From assembly GCA_963831385.1 (NCBI GenBank), contig CAWHPW010000020.1, positions 97,672 to 161,671 on the forward strand: DNA of 64,000 nucleotides. The letters run 5' to 3'. Within the stretch, counting starts at the first letter, position 1. Every line of letters starts with the position of its first letter. The position numbers and the translations under genes are program-made. The DNA comes from JACVRX01 sp963831385. GTDB taxonomy: Bacteria; Actinomycetota; Actinomycetes; Jiangellales; Jiangellaceae. The notes below the pieces were generated by a model. It was not told the origin of the DNA, ran no database searches, and worked only from the letters and a program-made list of their open reading frames with translations. Positions 24,922 to 34,078 of the stretch are shown piece by piece.

Positions 24922-26046
24922 TCAGCCGCGCCGAGCGGGCACGCCGTAGAGCGCGAGCATCTGGCGGCGAACGGTGTCGGGGGCGTACGCCGCGGCTCGC
25001 TTCCGGCCCGCCGCGCCGAGCCGGGCGCGCAAGTCGGGGTCAGATACCAGCCGAGTGACGGCCTTCGCGCACTCCGCGACGTCACCGCGGGTGAACACCA
25101 ACCCGGCCTCGTCGTCGCCCAGCAGGTCCCGGATGGGCTCGAGGTCGCTGCCGACGACGGGGATCCCGTTCAACATGGCCTCTGCCGCAACCCGGCAGAA
25201 CGAGTCCCACAAAGACGGGCACACCACGATGTCGCAGCGGGCATAGGCCTCGCGCACGTCGGTGAACTTGCCCTCGATCGACACCGTCCCGCCGGACGCC
25301 AGCTCGCGCAGGCGAGCCCAGGTCTCAGCCAGGTCGTCGTCGGTCGGCCGGGAGAACACCAGCCAGTGCACGGGCAGCTCAGATCCCACGGCTTCGACGA
25401 CGTCGGGCAGGAACTGGAAGCCCTTGTACTGCCGTGGTGCGCCGAGGTAGGCGACGTTGACCTGCCCGGTATCTTCGACCGCTCGAGCGACGAGTAGGTC
25501 GGCGGGATCGATCGGGTTGGGCACGATCTCGACGTCCGCGGACCGGACCAAGCTGGCGCCCGCGACCAGGTCCCGGGAAAGCGCTGACACGGCGGCCCAC
25601 CGGACGTCGGTGAGCGGTAACAACAGCCGCCACAGCCAGCCGAAGATCCGAACCGACGGCGGCAGCCGGAAGTTGTGCACCCAGACCACCAGCCGCATCC
25701 GGCTGAGCAGCGCGGCCGGTAGGCACAGGCTGAGCTCCTTGAGGCCGTTGGCATGAATTGCGGCGAGCTCGCGACGATGCCGCACGGCATGGGCCGCGAT
25801 CCGGATCGCCGACCAAGCCCGCCGTGGCGCCCGCGGGCGCAGGCTGTTGATCAACGGCAGATGACGCTCGGCGGCATGAAGGTCGGCGACGAGCGAGACG
25901 AACCGGCCGGCCGCGGGGCCGACCAGGATCCGCTCGACGTCACCGTCGACGGCCGTCAGCAGGTTGGCGAGCGAGCGGGTCGAGCCACCGACACCCGTTG
26001 GGACGCTGACGAACAGCACCGAGCGGCCGGGCGACGAAGTCGTCAC
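24922..26046 (-). CDS. Glycosyltransferase family 4
   Basis: A 374-residue GT-B transferase. The N-terminus is VLFVSVPTGVGGSTRSLANLL, the domain linker VPNPIDPADLL, and the donor site reads CPSLWDSFCRVAAEAMLNGIPVVGSD. The GTG at 26046 overlaps the stop of the ABC ATPase gene, so transferase and exporter are cotranscribed (order: permease, ATPase, transferase). This suggests it acts on the exported chain, perhaps adding a terminal or capping residue. Confidence 0.87.
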   Translation of the reverse strand: MTTSSPGRSVLFVSVPTGVGGSTRSLANLLTAVDGDVERILVGPAAGRFVSLVADLHAAERHLPLINSLRPRAPRRAWSAIRIAAHAVRHRRELAAIHANGLKELSLCLPAALLSRMRLVVWVHNFRLPPSVRIFGWLWRLLLPLTDVRWAAVSALSRDLVAGASLVRSADVEIVPNPIDPADLLVARAVEDTGQVNVAYLGAPRQYKGFQFLPDVVEAVGSELPVHWLVFSRPTDDDLAETWARLRELASGGTVSIEGKFTDVREAYARCDIVVCPSLWDSFCRVAAEAMLNGIPVVGSDLEPIRDLLGDDEAGLVFTRGDVAECAKAVTRLVSDPDLRARLGAAGRKRAAAYAPDTVRRQMLALYGVPARRG

Positions 26047-27233
26047 AGCCGGCCCACCTCCCACCGCGACGGTACGTGGACGGGCGACAACCGGGCGATC
26101 CCGGCTGGGCCGACGTCCAGGTCGGGTCCGACGACGTCGAAGTGTGCGACCGGCTGCCACCCGAGCAGCTCGCCCTTGGCGATGAACACCCCGACCCAGA
26201 GGAAGTAGCGACCGCGGGGGAGCGGCAGCCGCTCGATCTCGCAGCGAGCCATCGTCTCGCCGTGGTCGGGCAGGTGCACGTCGTGGCGCAACAAGAAGAT
26301 CGGCGAGGCGGGGCCTTCGCTGCAGCCGATGCAGATCCGGCCCGAGGATTGCTGGATGCTTCTCAGCACGAGCATGACTTCGGCCCACTCCTGGGTGCGG
26401 ACCATCCCACCGTCCGGGCCTAGCACCTGGGCCTTGACAACCGAGACGACGCCGCCGGAGGACGGCCCCACCTCGGAGACCTGCTCGAGTGCCTGACGAT
26501 AGGCGCGGAGCACGTCCCGAGTCGGCCCGTCCTGCTCGACCTGTCCGTGGTGGAGCCAGACCGTCCGTTCGCTGATCCCCTCGACGGCGGCCAGGTCGTG
26601 GGAGACGAAGACCAGGGTCGTTCCGTCGAGCATCATCGACCGCATCCGGTCCAGGCAGCGCTGTTGGAACGCGGTGTCGCCGACGGCGAGCACCTCGTCG
26701 ACGAGCAGCACGTCGGGCTCGAGGAAGGCGGCGACCCCGAACCCGAGCCGCATCTGCATCCCGCTGGAGTAGAACTTGACCTGCCGGTCGATGGCGTCGT
26801 CGAGTTGCGCGAAGCCGACGATCTCGTCGAACCGCGCGGCGACCAGCTTGCGGGAGAGCCCCAGCAGGGTGCCGTAGAGGTGGATGTTCTCGCGCCCGGT
26901 GAGCTCCGGGTGGATCCCGGCCCGCACCTCGATCAACGCGCCGACCCGGCCGCCGACCTGAACCCGGCCGGCATACGGGTACATCACCCGGGTCAGCACC
27001 TTGAGCAGGGTCGACTTGCCTGAACCGTTGATGCCGACCAGTCCGACGGACTCGCCGGGGTGCGCCGCTATCGTCACGTCTTCCAGCGCCCAGCGCCAGC
27101 CCCGCTTTCCCTTGCCTTGCATCCGGCGCTTGACCTGTTTTGCCCGCGCCCGGATCGACGCCCGGGTCGGGTCGGCCCGGAAGCGTTTCCAGATGTGGTC
27201 GGCGGCGATGGTGCCGTCAGGCAACGTCGGCAA
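26043..27233 (-). CDS. Polysaccharide ABC exporter ATPase (Wzt-like) with carbohydrate-binding tail
   Basis: A 396-residue protein. The ABC domain covers about residues 10-255: Walker A GINGSGKST at 67-75, ABC signature FYSSGMQMRLGFGVAAFLEP, Walker B VLLVDEVLAVGD and the switch His in VFVSHD. The extra C-terminal beta-sandwich (about 260-396) is like Wzt/TagH C-terminal domains that recognise the finished chain end. It energises export of a lipid-linked polysaccharide with the membrane partner encoded 5' of it (17-bp overlap). It lies mid-operon and has no separate promoter. Confidence 0.9.
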   Translation of the reverse strand: MPTLPDGTIAADHIWKRFRADPTRASIRARAKQVKRRMQGKGKRGWRWALEDVTIAAHPGESVGLVGINGSGKSTLLKVLTRVMYPYAGRVQVGGRVGALIEVRAGIHPELTGRENIHLYGTLLGLSRKLVAARFDEIVGFAQLDDAIDRQVKFYSSGMQMRLGFGVAAFLEPDVLLVDEVLAVGDTAFQQRCLDRMRSMMLDGTTLVFVSHDLAAVEGISERTVWLHHGQVEQDGPTRDVLRAYRQALEQVSEVGPSSGGVVSVVKAQVLGPDGGMVRTQEWAEVMLVLRSIQQSSGRICIGCSEGPASPIFLLRHDVHLPDHGETMARCEIERLPLPRGRYFLWVGVFIAKGELLGWQPVAHFDVVGPDLDVGPAGIARLSPVHVPSRWEVGRL

Positions 27234-28071
27234 AGCCGGTCTCCATGCGTTTGAACAACAGGTAGCCGAAGATCAGCAGAAGGGTTCCCGAGAACGCGCC
27301 GATCGCGAGCAGGCCCAGCCGAGGCGGAGCGCCGAGCAGCACCGTGCGACGGTAACCGTCGATAACCGGCACGAGGGGGTTCAGCAGGGAGTACAGCGGC
27401 CAGTACTTTTCCGGGATGACCTCCAGGCCGTAACCAATGGGGGTCGCGAACAGTCCGAACTGCAAGATCATCGGCAGTAGCTGCCGGATGTCGCGGAGAT
27501 AGACGACGAGTGCGGAAAAGATCAGTGTGACGCCGATGGTAAACGCGAGCTGGACTGCCATCAGTGCCGGCACCCAGACGATCTCCGCTTGCGGCATGAA
27601 CTGGTAGATCACGAACAGCACACCCAGGATCGACACGGCGATCGTGGTGTCCACACCGGCGATCGCGACAGCGGCCAGCGGGAACACCTCGCGTGGGCAG
27701 TAGACCTTGTTGAGCAGGGTGAGGTTCTGAGTGATGCTCACGGCGCCCCTGGCCAGGGAGCCGGAGAAGAACGTCCACGGCAGCAGCGCGATGTAGGAGA
27801 ACAACGGGTACGGGATGTCCTCCGGAGTCTTGATGTCGGCGACCCGCTTGAAGAACACGGTGAAGACGACCATCAGCAGGAATGGCGTCACCAGAGCCCA
27901 GGCGTACCCGACCTTCGTCTGCTTGTAGCGGGCCCGCAGCTCACGTTCGGTGAGGACGACGATGAGCTCGCGCGCACTCCACAGCTCGCGGAGCATCGAC
28001 CAGGGCCGGACGATTCGGCGGAAGATCAACTCCGGCGGCGGGCCGTGGACGGCCGCAGCCCCGTTCTTCAC
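27217..28071 (-). CDS. Polysaccharide ABC exporter permease (Wzm/TagG-like)
   Basis: A 284-residue ABC-2-type membrane protein with about six hydrophobic segments, starting after the cytosolic LTERELRARYKQTKVGYAWALV motif that is typical of Wzm/TagG. FFKRVADIKTPEDIPYPLFSY and YLRDIRQLLPMILQFG are further family landmarks. The start is uncertain: GTG 28071 gives the full N-terminal helix, ATG 27996 is the alternative. It pairs with the Wzt-like ATPase. The 148-bp divergent gap to the plus-strand glycosyltransferase holds both promoters. Confidence 0.88.
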   Translation of the reverse strand: MKNGAAAVHGPPPELIFRRIVRPWSMLRELWSARELIVVLTERELRARYKQTKVGYAWALVTPFLLMVVFTVFFKRVADIKTPEDIPYPLFSYIALLPWTFFSGSLARGAVSITQNLTLLNKVYCPREVFPLAAVAIAGVDTTIAVSILGVLFVIYQFMPQAEIVWVPALMAVQLAFTIGVTLIFSALVVYLRDIRQLLPMILQFGLFATPIGYGLEVIPEKYWPLYSLLNPLVPVIDGYRRTVLLGAPPRLGLLAIGAFSGTLLLIFGYLLFKRMETGFADVA

Positions 28072-28219
28072 CCTCGACCCCCTGCCCGTCGGCGCCGACC
28101 GCGCCTGCGGCCCATTGGCGGTGCAGCCAGTTGCGGCGCACCACTGCCGGGCATGATATTTGCGGCTCAACCGGCCGGGCGCAACGCCTGGGTCAAACGC
28201 GTGAAACTGGGTGACCTGA

Positions 28220-29305
28220 TTGGAGAACGTCGAGCCGCGTCCTGCCGCGGGTCGCTCGCTGCAGGTGACCGTTTCCAACCGCCGTCGGGGGGCCGAGGTG
28301 TTCGCCGTCGATCTGGCCGCCGAGCTCTCGCGCCGGGGTTTCGAGCTGCCGCTGGTGGCGCTCACCGGATCCGACGGCGCCGGCCATCTTCCGGTCCGCC
28401 CGCTCGGCCGGCGGCCGTATGACGCCAGCACACTGCGCGCGCTGCGCCGGGAGGCGCGGGACGTGTCGTCCGTCGTCGCGCACGGGTCGAAGACGCTGCC
28501 CGCATGTGCGCTCAGCCTGACCGCGATGAGGGTGCCGCTCGTGTATCGGAGCATCGGCGACCCGCGAGCGTGGTCCAGCCAGGGGATGCGGCGGCGGCGC
28601 ACCACGGTGTTGCTCCGCCGGGCTCGGCGGGTGTCGGCGTTGTGGACCGGCGCCGCGGATGCCCTGATCGCCCAGCACGGCGTGCCCGCCGATCGCATCC
28701 GGGTGATCCCGAACGGGGTACCGGCCAGCCATTTCCCCCTCGTCGACGACGCCCGGCGCACCGCGGCCCGCAACCAGCTCGGACTGGCCGACGACGCGTC
28801 CGTCGTCGCTTACGTAGGGGCGTTGGCGCCGGAGAAGAACGTCGGGACCGCGATTGCCGCGGTGGCCGAACTCCCGGATCTGTCGCTGCTGGTCGCAGGC
28901 GACGGCCCGGAGCGCACAGCACTGCACCAATACGCCGCCACTCACGCACCAGGACGGGTTCGGTTCCTCGGCACGGTGCGAGACCCGGGGCTGGTCTTCG
29001 CGGCGAGCGACGTGATCGTCTTGGCCAGCCTGAAGGAAGGGATGCCCGCCGTGTTGGTCGAGGCCGGCTTGTCCGGCGTGCCGGTGGTCGCCACCGACGT
29101 CGGTGGCGTGGCTGCGATCGTCGCCGACGGCGAGACCGGAGTGCTCGTGCCGGCCGGGGACGTGGCCGCGCTCACGACCGGGCTGCGTCGGGTGCTCGAC
29201 GACTCGGCCGGGATGGGGATGGCCGCGCGGGAGCGGTGTCTGGCCCGGTTCGAGATCGGGATCGTCGGCACAGCGTGGGCCCAACTGCTGGAGGAGCTGG
29301 CGTGA
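28220..29305 (+). CDS. Glycosyltransferase family 4
   Basis: A 361-residue GT-B enzyme. NRRRGAEVFAVDLAAELSRRG marks the N-terminal domain. The C-terminal domain has VAYVGALAPEKNVGTAIAA and the donor loop KEGMPAVLVEAGLSGVPVV. The start is a TTG at 28220; a GTG at about 28265 in front of TVSNRRRG is plausible. It opens the plus-strand operon that includes a further transferase and the polymerase-like protein. Confidence 0.85.
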   Translation: MENVEPRPAAGRSLQVTVSNRRRGAEVFAVDLAAELSRRGFELPLVALTGSDGAGHLPVRPLGRRPYDASTLRALRREARDVSSVVAHGSKTLPACALSLTAMRVPLVYRSIGDPRAWSSQGMRRRRTTVLLRRARRVSALWTGAADALIAQHGVPADRIRVIPNGVPASHFPLVDDARRTAARNQLGLADDASVVAYVGALAPEKNVGTAIAAVAELPDLSLLVAGDGPERTALHQYAATHAPGRVRFLGTVRDPGLVFAASDVIVLASLKEGMPAVLVEAGLSGVPVVATDVGGVAAIVADGETGVLVPAGDVAALTTGLRRVLDDSAGMGMAARERCLARFEIGIVGTAWAQLLEELA

Positions 29306-29357
29306 CGATGCATCGGCGGCGGTATGGTCTTACGGCCGTGCTGATCGCGGGGGTGGC

Positions 29358-30482
29358 GTGAAGACGAAGTCGGGAAGCGGTTCTGGTCCCGTCGGGGTGC
29401 TGATGCTCGCGAAAGGGCTCGGCCGCGGGGGGACTGAGCGGCTGCTCGCAGACACTGCCCGCCACCTCGATCGGACCCGGTTCCGGGTCGAGGTGGCGTA
29501 CCTGTTGCCGTGGAAGGACGCATTGGTGGACGAGATCCGGGCGGCAGGCGTGCCGGTGCACTGCCTCGACGGGCCGCGTCCGACCAGCATCGCCTGGCTG
29601 GTGCGGTTGCGTCGCCTTGTCCGCACGGGCGAGATCGGCATTGTTCACACCCACATGCCACTGCCGGCGGTTGCCGCCCGGTTGGCCATGCCTGGCCGGC
29701 GGCCGCTGTTCGTACACACCGAGCACAACGTGTGGCCCCGATACCGCCCACTCACCCGATGGACGAACCGGTCGACCTACCGGCGAAACGCCGCCGTCAT
29801 CGCAGTGTCCGACCGGGTCGCCGAGTCGATCCACTCACGTGTCCCGGTCGACGTCGTCGTGCACGGCATCGACCCGGATGCCGCACGGCATGGCCCGCAG
29901 GCACGCCGGTCCGCCCGCCGGCTGCTCGGGGTCGCAAGCGACGAGCTGGTCGTCGGGACGGTCGGCAACTTCACCCCGAAGAAGGACCAAGAAACTCTCC
30001 TCCGGGCCGTCGCGCGACTCGTGCCTGACTTGCCCGGCCTCCGCCTGGTCCTGATCGGCTCCGGACCGCTCGAGAACGAGCTGCGGGTGCTCGCCACTTC
30101 GCTGGGGATCGCCGAGGTGACCGACTTCACCGGCTCGCGCGACGACGTCCGCGAGCTTCTGCCGGGCTTGGACGTCTTCGCCTTGAGTTCCCGCTTCGAA
30201 GGGCTGCCCATCGCATTGTTGGAGGCGCTGGCGGCCGGCGTGGCGTGCGTGGCGACGTCGGTCGGTGGCGTGCCTGAGGTACTCACCGACGGCGAGGATG
30301 GACTGCTGGTCGGACCAGGCGACCCCGACGCCCTCGCTGCGGCTATCCGCAAGCTGCTTGCCGACGAAGCGTTCCGAGCCGGGATGGGGAGCCGGGCCGG
30401 GTGGCGGGCCCGCGATTTCCGGATCGACCGCGCCGTACGGCGGATCGAGCAGGTCTACGACCGAGCGCTGCAGCCATGGTGA
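29358..30482 (+). CDS. Glycosyltransferase family 4
   Basis: A 374-residue GT-B enzyme. The N-terminus reads VLMLAKGLGRGGTERLLADTA. The acceptor domain has IVHTHMPLPAVAARL and HTEHNVW. The donor domain shows VGTVGNFTPKKDQETLL and FEGLPIALLEALAAGVACVA. The GTG at 29358 follows the upstream transferase by 52 bp. The stop overlaps the ATG of the membrane protein at 30476. Confidence 0.88.
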   Translation: MKTKSGSGSGPVGVLMLAKGLGRGGTERLLADTARHLDRTRFRVEVAYLLPWKDALVDEIRAAGVPVHCLDGPRPTSIAWLVRLRRLVRTGEIGIVHTHMPLPAVAARLAMPGRRPLFVHTEHNVWPRYRPLTRWTNRSTYRRNAAVIAVSDRVAESIHSRVPVDVVVHGIDPDAARHGPQARRSARRLLGVASDELVVGTVGNFTPKKDQETLLRAVARLVPDLPGLRLVLIGSGPLENELRVLATSLGIAEVTDFTGSRDDVRELLPGLDVFALSSRFEGLPIALLEALAAGVACVATSVGGVPEVLTDGEDGLLVGPGDPDALAAAIRKLLADEAFRAGMGSRAGWRARDFRIDRAVRRIEQVYDRALQPW

Positions 30483-31879
30483 CCACGCAGTCTCGACTCG
30501 ATGAGCCGGAGCCGCGCGAGTCGCGTGGCTCGCCGAGAGCCAACGCCGTGATCGGTTTCCTCGGTGTGCTCGCCTACCTGTTCGCGCTCGGGCTCGCGAT
30601 GTCGCAGATCTCCTTCGACATCTGGGGCGCGATGGTGATCGGGCCGATCCTGATGGTCGTCACGTTGCCGCTGCTGCTGCGGACCAGCCGGCGCGAGGTG
30701 GATCCATGGATGGTCAAGCTGCTGATCATCGCGTTCTTCACCAAGATGATCGGCACGCTGGTCCGATACGCCGTGACGTTCGAGGTGTATGCGGGACGGG
30801 CGGATGCCGGCGGGTACCACGGCTCCGGGCGCCGGCTCGCCGCCGCTTTCTGGAACGGGACATGGCAGCAGGCGTACTCCGAGGAGGTTCCGGAGCTGGT
30901 CGGCACCGAGTTCATGCGCCTCGCCACCGGTTTGATCTACATCGTCACCGGCCCGACCAAGCTCGGCGGCTTCCTGGTCTTCTCCTGGCTGGGCTTCTGG
31001 GGCCTGTACTTCTTCTACCGCGCGTTCCGCACCGGGTTCCCGTCCGGGGACTACCGCAGGTACGCCGTCCTGCTGTTCTTCCTGCCGTCCCTGCTCTACT
31101 GGCCGTCGAGCATCGGCAAGGAAGCCTGGATGATGTTCACCCTCGGCATCTCGGCATATGGCGCGGCTTTGATCCTTCGCCACCGCATGCAGGGCTATCT
31201 CGTGACCGCCATCGGGCTCGCGGGGACGGCGCTGGTGCGACCGCATATCACGATGCTCGTCTTCGTCGCCCTGTTCATCGCCTACGTGATGCGACGTCGA
31301 TCATGGCGCGCATCGCAACTCGGGCTGCTCGGCCGGCTCGCCGGCCTCGGGCTGATGCTGCTCATCGGCGGACTCGTGCTGACGCAGGCGGCGAGCTTCT
31401 TCAACCTCGATGTGATCGACCGCGAGTCGGTCGAGTCAGTGCTCGACCGCACGGAGGAGCAATCCTCCACGGGTGGGTCGGAGTTCATCAATGCGCGCCC
31501 GAAGTCGCCGGGGGAATATCCGGATGCTCTGATGACGGTGCTCTTCCGGCCGTTCCCCTGGGAGGCCAGCAACGCTCAGGCGCTGGTCGCCGCCATCGAG
31601 GGAACGGCGCTGCTGTTCCTGTTCGTGCTGTCTCTGCCGCGGCTGGCCCGATTGCCGCGGACGATGTTCCAGGTGCCCTACGTGCTGTTCGCGCTGTCCT
31701 ACACCGCAATGTTCGTGTTCGCGTTCTCTGCGGTCGGCAACTTCGGCATCATCACCCGGCAACGGACCCAGGTGTTCCCCTTCGTCCTGGTCTTGTTGGC
31801 GATTCCCGTCGCCAAGACGGCGTCGGAACGAATCGTCCCACGCATCCCCGAGCACCCGAAGACTCTGGCCGCGCCGTAG
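30476..31879 (+). CDS. Polytopic membrane protein, polymerase/C-type glycosyltransferase-like
   Basis: A 467-residue integral membrane protein with about ten hydrophobic helices. A large loop carries charged residues (YHGSGRRLAAAFWNGTW) and a conserved SSIGKEAWMMFTLG motif after the fifth helix. Such proteins in exopolysaccharide loci are annotated as oligosaccharide repeat-unit polymerases or GT39-like transferases. The ATG overlaps the preceding glycosyltransferase. A polymerase next to a Wzm/Wzt exporter is unusual, because ABC-dependent pathways normally do without Wzy. Confidence 0.65.
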   Translation: MVTTQSRLDEPEPRESRGSPRANAVIGFLGVLAYLFALGLAMSQISFDIWGAMVIGPILMVVTLPLLLRTSRREVDPWMVKLLIIAFFTKMIGTLVRYAVTFEVYAGRADAGGYHGSGRRLAAAFWNGTWQQAYSEEVPELVGTEFMRLATGLIYIVTGPTKLGGFLVFSWLGFWGLYFFYRAFRTGFPSGDYRRYAVLLFFLPSLLYWPSSIGKEAWMMFTLGISAYGAALILRHRMQGYLVTAIGLAGTALVRPHITMLVFVALFIAYVMRRRSWRASQLGLLGRLAGLGLMLLIGGLVLTQAASFFNLDVIDRESVESVLDRTEEQSSTGGSEFINARPKSPGEYPDALMTVLFRPFPWEASNAQALVAAIEGTALLFLFVLSLPRLARLPRTMFQVPYVLFALSYTAMFVFAFSAVGNFGIITRQRTQVFPFVLVLLAIPVAKTASERIVPRIPEHPKTLAAP

Positions 31880-31893
31880 CAGCGCAGCTCGGC

Positions 31894-32851
31894 CTAGCCG
31901 TCGGTTCCGGTGCCGACTGAATGCGCGGTGGTACCGAACCACGCGACCGTCTGGGCGAGGCCGTCGGCGAACGGCACGGCGGGGTGGTATCCGAGTACGT
32001 CGCGGGCGGCGGTGATGTCGGCATGGGAATGCCGGATGTCGCCGGGCCGCGCTTCCAGGTGGCGAGGTGCGATCTCCACACCCAGGTGGCGGCGCAAGAT
32101 CGCGAGCAGATCGAGCACTGTCTGCGGCTCGCCCCGAGCAATGTTGAAGGCTCGGCCACTGCACCGCTCCGCCGGCGCTGTCGCGGCGCGGAGGTTTGCG
32201 GCGACCGTGTCAGCGACGAACGTGAAGTCACGGCTCTGCAGGCCGTCGCCGTAGACCTCCGGCGATCGTCCCGACAGGAGCGAATCGATGAATCGGGGGA
32301 TGACCGCCGCGTATTGGCTCTGCGGATCCTGGCGGGGACCGAAGACGTTGAAATACCGCAGGATCACGGTTTCCAAGCCGTACAGGTCAGCAAACAAACG
32401 TGCGTAATGTTCGCCGGCGAGCTTGCTGACTCCATACGGAGACAGGGGGGTCAGCGGTGCCTCTTCCGGATGTCGCCCCGTTGCGCGCCCCGCCGTACAC
32501 CGACGACGACGACGCGAGCACGACCCGGCGCACACCGGCCCGTCGGGCCGCGGCGAGCACCGTGAGGGTCCCGCCGGTGTTGACCCGGTCGGTCTCGATC
32601 GGGTGTTCTACCGAGCGCGGCACAGACTTGCGGGCGGCCTGATGGAAGACCACGTCGCATCCGCTCACCGCGGCCGCCACCGCTGCTTCGTCGGCGACGT
32701 CGCCTGCAACGAGCTCCGCCGCCGGAGTGACGTATTCGCCCCTGCCGGTGGACAGGTCGTCCAGTATCACGACGTCGGCTCCCTGGTCGACCAGGGCGTC
32801 GGCGAGATGCGAACCAATGAATCCGGCGCCGCCGGTCACGAGGGCACGCAT
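31894..32851 (-). pseudogene. UDP-glucose 4-epimerase-like enzyme with a +1 frameshift
   Basis: The N-terminal frame gives the Rossmann motif LVTGGAGFIGSHLADALVDQ, VVFHQAARKSVPRSV and VVLASSSSVYGG. At about 32482-32492, in a GCGCGCCCC run, the coherent frame shifts by one. It then reads HPEEAPLTPLSPYGVSKLAG (catalytic Tyr-x3-Lys), LRYFNVFGPRQDP and FNIARGEPQTVLDLL. The span is 958 nt (3n+1). With one base removed it is a complete 318-residue extended SDR. It would interconvert UDP-sugars for the glycan. It overlaps the aminotransferase gene by 16 bp at its 5' end. Confidence 0.8.
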
Positions 32852-34023
32852 GCCAGCCTCCTGTGCTCTTGGACTTCCTCGGCGTGCTCGTGGATCCGCG
32901 CCAAGACGTCGACCACGGCGTCCACGGCATCATCGTCGAGGTCACGCCAGATCGGCAGGCTGATGACCTGGCCAGCCAGGTGGTCCGTGACCGGCAGGTC
33001 GACCGAAGGCAGCCACTGGTAGGAAGTCTGCCGGTGCACCGGAGGCGAGAAGTAACAGCGGGTGTCGACCCCGTCGGCACGAAGCGCTTCGACGACATCA
33101 TCGCGCGAGACGCCGAACTCGGCCGACTCGATGACGACGGTGAAGTCCTTGACGGTCGACACGTCGTCGGGCTCGACGCGTTGGGCTCGAATGCCGGGAA
33201 TCGTCCCGAGGCGGTCCCGATACCGGGCCGCTAGCTCATGACGACGCGCGAGGTGGTTGTCGAGGTCTGGTAGCGCCGCCAGCGCGATCGCCGCGTGCAG
33301 CTCGGACATGCGGGCGTTGAGCCCAGCGAACCGGGTGTCATAGTCGCCGGGGTTGCCGTAGTCGCGTCCGTGCCTGATCCGCGTTGCGAGCTCGTCATCG
33401 GAGCTAGCAACCAGGCCGCCTTCGCCGCTCACCAGCGGCTTGGTCGGGCTCAGACTGAAGACCTCGGCATTGCCGAAGCTGCCGACGGCTCGTCCGTGGT
33501 GTCTCGCTCCGAACGCGTGCGCCGCATCGAAGATCACAGGGACACCGGCGCGGCGGCCGAGTTCTTCCACGGCTGTCGGTCGGCACGGAGCGCCGAACAG
33601 ATGGACACCGACCAGTGCCCCGGCAGCATCGAGCCGCTCGGCGGCGTCGGCGAGGTCGAGCTGGCAGTCATTGGCACCGCACTCGGCGAACCCGGGCTGC
33701 GATCCGGCCCAGACCGCTGCGTGTGCTGTCGCGGAGAACGTGAAGCTGGGCATGACGACTCTGGCCCGTGGGGGCACCAAAGCCTGCATGGCGAGCATCA
33801 GTCCGGACGTGCAGGACGACACCGCAACGACATGCGCCACGCCGAGCCGGTCGGCTGCCGCCTCCTCGAGTTCACGGACGAGTGGGCCATTGGTGAGGAT
33901 GCCGCGGTCGTAAGAACTCTGCACCCGCGCGGCGACATCGCGGAGCGGTGGACGGGCCGGGCGCACGAATGGCAACCCGTCGGGGAACGCCGGCGGAGCA
34001 CCGAGCACGGCTGGGCGAGTCAT
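32836..34023 (-). CDS. DegT/DnrJ/EryC1-family sugar aminotransferase
   Basis: A 395-residue PLP enzyme. VVAVSSCTSGLMLAMQAL binds cofactor phosphate, PVIFDAAHAFGARHHG holds the Asp that contacts the pyridine nitrogen, and the Schiff-base Lys is in FSLSPTKPLVSGEGG. These enzymes aminate keto-sugars from nucleotide-sugar dehydratases, here probably the product of the dehydratase-like enzyme at 35853. The ATG at 34023 is preferred; upstream frame extends into the next gene. Lys and Asp are intact, so it should be active. Confidence 0.88.
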   Translation of the reverse strand: MTRPAVLGAPPAFPDGLPFVRPARPPLRDVAARVQSSYDRGILTNGPLVRELEEAAADRLGVAHVVAVSSCTSGLMLAMQALVPPRARVVMPSFTFSATAHAAVWAGSQPGFAECGANDCQLDLADAAERLDAAGALVGVHLFGAPCRPTAVEELGRRAGVPVIFDAAHAFGARHHGRAVGSFGNAEVFSLSPTKPLVSGEGGLVASSDDELATRIRHGRDYGNPGDYDTRFAGLNARMSELHAAIALAALPDLDNHLARRHELAARYRDRLGTIPGIRAQRVEPDDVSTVKDFTVVIESAEFGVSRDDVVEALRADGVDTRCYFSPPVHRQTSYQWLPSVDLPVTDHLAGQVISLPIWRDLDDDAVDAVVDVLARIHEHAEEVQEHRRLACVPS

Positions 34024-34078
34024 CCGGCGTCGTGCCGAATTGGGGCCGAGCTCAGCGGACGGGTGGTGTTGGCGGAGT

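Noticed and set aside
29302..29361. Short frame MTMHRRRYGLTAVLIAGVA between two glycosyltransferases
   Set aside because: It is only 19 codons with no ribosome-binding site of its own. It may be a coupling leader but nothing supports it.
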